From 40CM-4-65-16 sp035279785 (GTDB lineage Bacteria; Chloroflexota; Dormibacteria; Dormibacterales; Dormibacteraceae): a stretch of 51,224 nucleotides of DNA. Position 1 is the stretch's first letter. Each line of letters starts with the position of its first letter. Made by a program: the position numbers and the translations under genes. The notes beneath the pieces were generated by a model, which had not been told where the DNA came from, did not search any database, and saw only the letters and a program-made list of their open reading frames with translations. The stretch is from positions 1 through 51,224 of the forward strand of contig DATEHC010000008.1 in assembly GCA_035279785.1 (NCBI GenBank), given 5' to 3'. Shown piece by piece: positions 46,113 to 51,224 of this stretch.

Positions 46113-48146
46113 GCGCAGCTGCTCGACCCGTCGCGCGCCGGGCGCGTAGGCGGTGTCGAAATAATCGATCACCATCCGCCGCGCGGCGAACTGCGTGACG
46201 ACGTTACGGATCGACGCTTTCATCATCCCCACCCAGCGCCGCGGCACTCCTGCTTCGTCGCGGTCGTAGTACGCGGGCACGACCTCGCGCTCGAGGAGCC
46301 GGAACAGGCCCTCGGCCTCGGCCAGGTCATCGATGTCCTGACGGTCGAGCGTCGCGGCCGAGGGGATGGCCCAGCCGAGCTCGGGCCGGTAGGCCTCGTC
46401 CCACCATCCGTCGAGCACGCTGACGTTCAGCGCGCCATTCGCCCCGGCCTTCATGCCGCTCGTCCCGCTGGCCTCGAGGAACCGGCGCGGATTGTTGAGC
46501 CACACGTCCGCGCCGTGGACGAGGTGGCGGGCGAGCTCGATGTCGTAGTCCTTGAGGAACACCACGCGCGGTTCCTCGCGCGCGAGCGCGACGATGCCCG
46601 CCACGATCTCCTTGCCGGGCTGATCGGCGGGATGAGACTTGCCCGCGAACAGGATCTGCACGGGGCGTCGCGTGTTGCGCAGGACCCGGGAGAGGCGCGC
46701 GCGGTCCTTCAGCAAGAGGTTGGCCCGCTTGTAGGGCGCGAAGCGCCGGCCGAATCCTATGGTCAGCGCGTTGACGTCGAGCTCGTGCGGGGTCTCGGCG
46801 CGCTGCCCCGCGAACGCGATCAGGTCTTTCTTCAGCTCACAGTGAATCGACCAGAGGTCGGCTGGTGGAATTTCGTTGACCGCCTGCCACCGGCCGTCGC
46901 CGGGATCGAGGTCCCACCAGTCCGGCCCGACGTAGCGTGCGAGCAGCTCCGCGATCGGGGGCGCCACCCAGGTCGGCATGTGGACACCATTGGTGACCGA
47001 GCCGATCGGCACCTGCGCCTCAGGCAGCTCCCGCCACGCGTCCTTCCACAACCTGCGCGACACCGCGCCGTGCAACCGGCTGACTCCGACGGACTGATCG
47101 GCGAGCCGCAGCGCCGCGTACGTCGTGCAGAGACGCTCGCGGGGATCGCCGGGCCGCTGGCGGCCGAGGTCCATGAAGCGGTCGAATGAGATCCCCACCT
47201 GGGTGAGATAGGGTCCGAGCAGGTCCCACACCAGACCGGAGTCGAAGTAGTCGCTGCCCGCCGCGATCGGCGTGTGCGTCGTGAACACGATGCCGGCGCG
47301 CGCCACCAGTCGCGCCTCCTCGAGCGTCATCTGCCGCGACGCGCGCAGCTCGCGGATGCGCTCGATCGCACACAGAAAGCTGTGGCCTTCGTTGAGGTGA
47401 AACACGCCGGAGTCGATGCCCAGCGCCCTCAACGCGCGGACGCCGCCGATCCCGAGCACGATCTCCTGGCGGAGGCGGCGGTCCGGCTCGGGCACGTACA
47501 GGCGGTCGGTGATGTTCCTCAGGTCAGTCGGATTCGCCTCGAGGTCGGTGTCGAGGAGGAACAACGGCACTCGCCCCACCTGGGAGCGCCACAACGCGAT
47601 CCTCACGTTGCGCGTCCCGATCGGCGCCTCGACCTCCACGCCTTCGACCTTGCGCACGGGCAGCTCGAGGCCGCGATTCTCCGCGTACACCTCGATCTGT
47701 CGGCCGCCGGCGTCGATGTCCTGGCGTCCGAATCCCTGCCGGTAGAACAATCCGACCGCGACCAGCGGCAGCCCCAGGTCGCTTGTCGCCTTCAGGTGGT
47801 CGCCGGCGAGGACTCCCAGGCCGCCGGAGTAGATCGGAAGGCTCTCGGCCAGTCCGAACTCGAGCGAGAAATACGCGACCGCGAGGGGAGCGTTGGCGTC
47901 CATGAAGCGAGGGTGGCGGTCGTAGTAGGCGCGGTACGCGACCACAGCGTCGGCGAAGGTGCGTTGCACCTCCTCGCGCTGAAAGGCGCGCTCGACCCCG
48001 GCATCGCCAAGCTGGTTGAGGACCATGACGGGGTTTTCCCGCGTCGATTTCCAGAGGTCGGGCTCGAGGGTGCGGAAAAATGCCTCGATTCGCGGCTGCC
48101 AGGTCCAGAGCAAGTCGTAAGCGAGTTGATTGAGTTCTTCGTGCAC
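46089..48146 (-). CDS. glgP: Alpha-glucan phosphorylase (short type, DUF3417)
   Basis: 685 residues, GT35. Residues 1-~90 are the DUF3417 domain (LAYDLLWTWQPRIEAFFRTLEPDLW), and the catalytic core starts at VAYFSLEFGLAESLPIYSGGLGVLAGDHLK. FHLNEGHSFLCAIERIREL and the PLP/phosphate region EASGTSGMKAGANGALNVSVLDGWWDEAY are intact. Releases glucose 1-phosphate from glycogen or maltodextrin, or works in reverse. GTG 48146. Convergent with the GH57-glycogen synthase fusion, with which it forms a synthesis/breakdown pair. Stop TGA 46089-46091 lies in the right-hand direct repeat. Confidence 0.94.
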   Translation of the reverse strand: MHEELNQLAYDLLWTWQPRIEAFFRTLEPDLWKSTRENPVMVLNQLGDAGVERAFQREEVQRTFADAVVAYRAYYDRHPRFMDANAPLAVAYFSLEFGLAESLPIYSGGLGVLAGDHLKATSDLGLPLVAVGLFYRQGFGRQDIDAGGRQIEVYAENRGLELPVRKVEGVEVEAPIGTRNVRIALWRSQVGRVPLFLLDTDLEANPTDLRNITDRLYVPEPDRRLRQEIVLGIGGVRALRALGIDSGVFHLNEGHSFLCAIERIRELRASRQMTLEEARLVARAGIVFTTHTPIAAGSDYFDSGLVWDLLGPYLTQVGISFDRFMDLGRQRPGDPRERLCTTYAALRLADQSVGVSRLHGAVSRRLWKDAWRELPEAQVPIGSVTNGVHMPTWVAPPIAELLARYVGPDWWDLDPGDGRWQAVNEIPPADLWSIHCELKKDLIAFAGQRAETPHELDVNALTIGFGRRFAPYKRANLLLKDRARLSRVLRNTRRPVQILFAGKSHPADQPGKEIVAGIVALAREEPRVVFLKDYDIELARHLVHGADVWLNNPRRFLEASGTSGMKAGANGALNVSVLDGWWDEAYRPELGWAIPSAATLDRQDIDDLAEAEGLFRLLEREVVPAYYDRDEAGVPRRWVGMMKASIRNVVTQFAARRMVIDYFDTAYAPGARRVEQLRLLPDWGG

Positions 48147-48217
48147 GCGAAGGGTTGTCGTCCGGGCGTTTAGCCGGATCTTCGGCGCCCATGCGGCCGC
48201 ATTGCGTCGTTGCTTCC

Positions 48218-48258
48218 TGCGCGCGCTCGCTTACGCATCAACGGATGCGCGCGCTCGC
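48218..48258. repeat. Direct repeat and hairpin in the glgP/ManC divergent promoter
   Basis: TGCGCGCGCTCGC occurs at 48218-48230 and 48246-48258. Between them CGCATC (48234-48239) and GATGCG (48244-48249) form a 6-bp hairpin with a 4-base loop. This 208-base gap separates divergent glgP (start 48146) and the guanylyltransferase gene (start 48355) and probably holds both promoters; the repeats may be operator sites. Confidence 0.45.
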
Positions 48259-48354
48259 GTGCTCGGAACCGCCTAGCACTGCAGCCACCTGGTTCGCCGA
48301 ATATCTCGGCCAAAGCCCGAACGCCAACCCTAAGATCGTAGTGAGGAAGGGAAT

Positions 48355-50877
48355 GTGAAGGCAGTCGTCATGGCCGGCGGCGAGGGTTCGCGTCTGCGGC
48401 CGCTCACCAGCACCATGCCCAAGCCGCTGGTGCCGGTTGCCGGCCGGCCGATCATGGAGCACATCCTTCTGCACCTGCGCCGCCATCAGTTGCGCGACGT
48501 CGTGGCCACGGTGCAGTACATGGGCGCCTCGATCCGCAACTACTTCGGCGACGGCTCCGACCAGGGCGTGGCCCTGACCTACTCGGTCGAGGACTCGCCG
48601 CTGGGAACTGCGGGGTCGGTGATGCTGGCGCGCAACCAGCTCACCGAGCCGTTCGTCGTCATCTCCGGCGACTCGCTGACCGACATCGACCTCGGCGCCG
48701 CCGCCCGGTTCCACCGCGAGCGCAAGGCAATCGCGACGATCGTGCTCAAGCCCGTCCCGAATCCTCTCGAGTACGGCGTCGTCGTCGTCGACCAGGGCGG
48801 AGCGGTGCAGAGGTTCATCGAGAAGCCGAGCTGGGGCGAGGTCATCTCCGACCTCGCCAACACCGGGATCTACGTCCTCGACCCCGCCGTGTTCGAGTTC
48901 TTCCGCGCGGGCGAGGTCACGGACTGGTCGGGCGACGTGTTTCCCAAGCTGCTGAAGGAGGGCGAGCGCGTCTTCGGCTGGATCGCGGACGGGTACTGGG
49001 AGGACGTCGGCAGCCACTCCGCGTACGCAAAGGCGAACTTCGACTGCCTCGAGGGCAAGGTCAAGGTGCAGCTGCCCGGCGAGCGCGTCGGCGAGTCGCT
49101 GTGGATTCACCCCGACGCGGAGATCGATCCGGGCGCGCGCGTCGACGGTCCGGCGCTCATCGGTGCGGGCGCGAAGGTGCGCAGCGGCGCGTGGATCAAC
49201 GGCCCGGCGCTCATCGGCGCGTACACGACCGTCGATTCAGGCGTGAAGGTGTCGAACTCGATCGTGTGGGACCACAGCTACATCGGGCTCAACTCGAGAC
49301 TGCGCGGCGCGGTGGTATGCCGCGGTGTGACCGTGAAGAACGGATGCCTGCTCGAGGAGGGCAGCGTCATCGGCAGCGACGTGACCATCGGATCGGGTTC
49401 GACCGTCAATGCGAACGTGCGCATCTGGCCCAACAAAGAGGTCGAGCCGGGCGCGGTCGTGCACGAGTCGATCATCTGGGCGGGCTCGTGGAAGCGCGGA
49501 CTGTTCAGCTCCTATGGATTGAATGGCCTGATCAACATCGAGATCACACCCGAGTTCGCTTCGCGCCTCGGCGCCGCCATCGGAGCCCTGACGCCGAAAG
49601 GGACCGAGATCGCGTTCTCGCGCGACTACACGCGGTCGGCGCGGATGATCGGCCGCGCGCTGATGTCGGGGATGATCTCGTCGGGCACGCACGTCGTGGA
49701 TCTGTCGGTCCTACCGGCGCCGGTGGCGCGTTACTGGGCGCGCCACAACCACGTATCGGCGGTCGCGGTGCAGACGTCGCCGGTGGATCCGCGCTCGGCG
49801 GACATCCGGATCTTCGACGACCTCGGGCTCGACATCGACAAGCGAAATGAGCGCAAGCTCGAGGGCCTTTTCTTCCGCGAGGACATCCGGCGCGTTTCGC
49901 ACTACGAGATGGGGCGGATCACGCGCCGCGACTCGCAGACCGACCGCTACCTGGAGGACACGCTCGGCAAGCTCGACGTCGAGGCGATCCGCGGCGCGGC
50001 GTTCAAGGTCGTGATCGACTACAACAACGGCGCGGCGGGGATGGTGCTGCCGCAGATCCTGCGCGAGCTCAACTGCACCGTGATCCCACTGAACGCGGCA
50101 CCGGCGGAGCTGGTGCTCGAGCAGGACGATTCCACTTTTCGCGCGCACCTGCAGGAGATCGGCGTCATCACCGCGGCGGTGAAAGCGAAGCTCGGGGTTT
50201 TCATCGACACGCCCGGCGAGCGGTGCTTTCTCGTGGACGAGAACGGCTCGATCCTCGAGCACGACATTGCCTTCGCGGTCCTTGCCGAGGCGGTGCTCGG
50301 GGCGCGCGCGGGAATGGTGTTGGGTCCGGCCTCGACGTCGTTCGCGTTCTCGATGATTGCCGAGCGATTCAACAGCCGGTTCGTGCCGACCAAGATCACG
50401 CCTGGCGCCGTGCTCCGCGCCGCCCAGCACGCCGAGGCGGTGCTTGCGTCCGACGGCGCCGGTGGGTACTGCTGGCCCGATTTCGCAATCTCGTTCGACG
50501 CCATATTCACCGTCGCGCGAGTCCTCGAGCTGCTGTCCAAGAGTGGCGCGTCGTTGGGCGCGCTGCGTGCGCAGGTACCCGAGGTGGCGCACCGCACCGC
50601 CGTCGAGTTCTGTCCCTGGGAGGTGAAGGGGCGGGTGATGCGAACGATGATGGAGCGGCACCTCCGCGATCGGGTCGACCTCACGGATGGGGTGAAGGTG
50701 TTCGTCGACGACGGGTGGGTGCTGGTCGCTCCGGATGCCGATCGCCCCGAGTACTACGTGATCGCGTCTACCCTCGACCCGGCCCACGCGCAGCGATTGG
50801 TCGATGAGTACTCGCAGCTGGTCCGGTCCGTGGTGTCAGAGGTGGCGCCGCAGGCGGAGGCGGTGGTCGAGCACTAG
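48355..50877 (+). CDS. Mannose-1-phosphate guanylyltransferase / phosphomannomutase-like fusion
   Basis: 840 residues. Residues 1-~235 are a nucleotidyltransferase (VVMAGGEGSRLRPLTSTMPKPLVPVAGRP, GDSLTDIDL), ~245-385 a left-handed beta-helix of hexapeptide repeats (PALIGAGAKVRSGAWINGPALIGA), and ~390-840 a phosphohexomutase fold (SRDYTRSARMIGRALMSGMI, DYNNGAAGMVLPQILRELN). The mutase phosphoserine motif (TASHNP) is replaced by QTSPVDPRSADIRIFD, so the half is probably regulatory or uses another mechanism; similar replacement is a trait of actinobacterial relatives as I recall. Makes GDP-mannose or a related NDP-sugar, likely feeding the PMT enzyme at 28 kb. GTG 48355 after AGGAAGGG. Confidence 0.88.
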   Translation: MKAVVMAGGEGSRLRPLTSTMPKPLVPVAGRPIMEHILLHLRRHQLRDVVATVQYMGASIRNYFGDGSDQGVALTYSVEDSPLGTAGSVMLARNQLTEPFVVISGDSLTDIDLGAAARFHRERKAIATIVLKPVPNPLEYGVVVVDQGGAVQRFIEKPSWGEVISDLANTGIYVLDPAVFEFFRAGEVTDWSGDVFPKLLKEGERVFGWIADGYWEDVGSHSAYAKANFDCLEGKVKVQLPGERVGESLWIHPDAEIDPGARVDGPALIGAGAKVRSGAWINGPALIGAYTTVDSGVKVSNSIVWDHSYIGLNSRLRGAVVCRGVTVKNGCLLEEGSVIGSDVTIGSGSTVNANVRIWPNKEVEPGAVVHESIIWAGSWKRGLFSSYGLNGLINIEITPEFASRLGAAIGALTPKGTEIAFSRDYTRSARMIGRALMSGMISSGTHVVDLSVLPAPVARYWARHNHVSAVAVQTSPVDPRSADIRIFDDLGLDIDKRNERKLEGLFFREDIRRVSHYEMGRITRRDSQTDRYLEDTLGKLDVEAIRGAAFKVVIDYNNGAAGMVLPQILRELNCTVIPLNAAPAELVLEQDDSTFRAHLQEIGVITAAVKAKLGVFIDTPGERCFLVDENGSILEHDIAFAVLAEAVLGARAGMVLGPASTSFAFSMIAERFNSRFVPTKITPGAVLRAAQHAEAVLASDGAGGYCWPDFAISFDAIFTVARVLELLSKSGASLGALRAQVPEVAHRTAVEFCPWEVKGRVMRTMMERHLRDRVDLTDGVKVFVDDGWVLVAPDADRPEYYVIASTLDPAHAQRLVDEYSQLVRSVVSEVAPQAEAVVEH

Positions 50878-50897
50878 CGGCCGCCGCATCGGCCCTC

Positions 50898-50951
50898 TTT
50901 TGCGCAAACCCCGCCTATCCGGCCCTGGGAATGGACCGCTTTTGCGCAAAA
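50898..50951. repeat. Paired TTTGCGCAAA palindromes, 42-bp period (copy 4)
   Basis: TTTGCGCAAA at 50899-50908 and at 50941-50950 (the latter extended to TTTTGCGCAAAA at 50940-50951), centres 42 bases apart. Flanking CCGCA (50884-50888) and TGCGG extend the symmetry, and the spacer has TCC and GGA that can pair. Located 21 bases after the guanylyltransferase stop and upstream of tRNA-Gly, so it may also serve as a 3'-end structure. Confidence 0.65.
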
Positions 50952-50983
50952 CGTGCGGAACCCTAAAATCGGGTGTCTGCCGA

Positions 50984-51056
50984 GCGGGAGTAGCTCACCT
51001 GGCAGAGCGCGACCTTCCCAAGGTTGAGGTAGCGGGTTCGAGTCCCGTCTCCCGCT
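50984..51056 (+). tRNA. tRNA-Gly (anticodon CCC)
   Basis: Acceptor GCGGGAG (50984-50990) pairs with CTCCCGC (51049-51055), discriminator T at 51056, and no CCA is encoded. The anticodon CCC at 51017-51019 lies in the loop TTCCCAA. T arm stem 51032-51036/51044-51048 with loop TTCGAGT. Good D arm GTAGCTCACCTGG. The insertion sequence begins about ten bases beyond it. Confidence 0.97.
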
Positions 51057-51065
51057 TTCCAAAAT

Positions 51066-51224
51066 TGTGAGAGTTCGGTAGCAAGACGACAAAACGTCTT
51101 CGGCTGCCGGTTTACACAACTTCGGCAGCTGCCTGACACCTACTTCGGTAGCTGCTTGACACTCCGCCACATGAGGGAGATGAGCGTGGCGGAGCAAAGG
51201 TACAAAGCGGTGTTGGCGGTCATC
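51066..51224 (+). mobile_element. IS481-like insertion sequence, left end (runs off window)
   Basis: Starts about TGTGAGAGTTCGGTAGC (51066), ten bases after tRNA-Gly. The end region has repeated motifs: GAGTTCGGTAGC, then two 22-base near copies at 51119-51140 and 51142-51163 (period 23, sharing ACTTCGG.AGCTGC.TGACAC), likely transposase-binding sites. The transposase start follows at 51171. The other end and the target duplication are outside the window. Confidence 0.7.
51171..51224 (+). CDS. Transposase N-terminus, IS481 type (partial)
   Basis: 18 codons to the window edge reading MREMSVAEQRYKAVLAVI. The AEQRYxAVLAVI block is the first helix of the helix-turn-helix of IS481-family DDE transposases, which begin MxxAEQRYxAVLxVI.DG.SV. 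ATG 51171 or 51180 may be the start. Short, so the family call rests on this motif and the IS-end structure upstream. Confidence 0.65.
   Translation, partial: MREMSVAEQRYKAVLAVI

Overview
The window is a GC-rich bacterial chromosome segment, densely packed with genes on both strands. The type III pantothenate kinase, the Gram-positive-type SOS operator (CGAAC-N4-GTTCG), the imuA-imuB-dnaE2 cassette with a DUF6504 gene and the many GTG/TTG starts suggest a soil-type lineage of the Actinobacteriota/Chloroflexota/Dormibacterota kind. This placement is inference; no rRNA or marker phylogeny is available here.

Layout. 1-8.0 kb: a tight plus-strand run, argG (3' part)-argH-coaX-GAF/HD-GYP protein-MBL hydrolase-lysS-serS, ending in tRNA-Ser(UGA). 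8.1-11.3 kb: small accessory genes (DUF4386 protein, a degenerate receiver domain, a coiled-coil protein, DUF2087, SIMPL). 11.3-13.5 kb: a minus-strand methanethiol-oxidase (SBP56) operon preceded by a short Cys-rich leader ORF and a terminator-like hairpin. 13.5-21.3 kb: mixed genes, including a MutM-family glycosylase, ClpB, a lipoprotein peptidase-like hydrolase, a glutathione peroxidase and tRNA-Ser(GCU). 21.3-31.9 kb: a GH15 glucoamylase, then a plus-strand operon of a MoeB/ThiF-like enzyme, LarE, glycerol kinase, a PH-like membrane protein, a PMT-type mannosyltransferase and a second large membrane protein. 31.9-39.2 kb: DUF1003, a DinB-like protein, then a LexA-controlled mutasome cassette (imuA, imuB, DUF6504, dnaE2) interrupted by an opposing ATPase gene. 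39.2-42.3 kb: two micro-genes, including a 23-residue Lys/Ala histone-tail-like peptide, two alpha/beta hydrolases and an IMPase-family phosphatase. 42.3-50.9 kb: alpha-glucan and sugar-nucleotide genes (GH57-glycogen synthase fusion, GlgP, mannose-1-P guanylyltransferase/phosphomannomutase fusion). The right end has tRNA-Gly(CCC) and the first part of an IS481-like element.

Most notable. (1) A 22-codon leader ORF ending in a Cys-rich C-F-C-I-C stop, abutting a hairpin plus T-run, sits upstream of the methanethiol-oxidase gene and looks like an unreported cysteine attenuator. (2) Paired short palindromes with a fixed 42-bp centre-to-centre period recur at four loci with different sequences. 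Three have an exact 20-22-20 layout. One lies in frame inside dnaE2. One is bracketed by a 24-bp direct duplication between glgP and the synthase gene, suggesting a mobile palindromic element. (3) Several genes that overlap their upstream neighbour lack any ATG/GTG/TTG start where homology demands one (argH, glpK, imuB, IMPase). Carbohydrate storage and turnover, SOS mutagenesis and sulfur acquisition are the main physiological themes.
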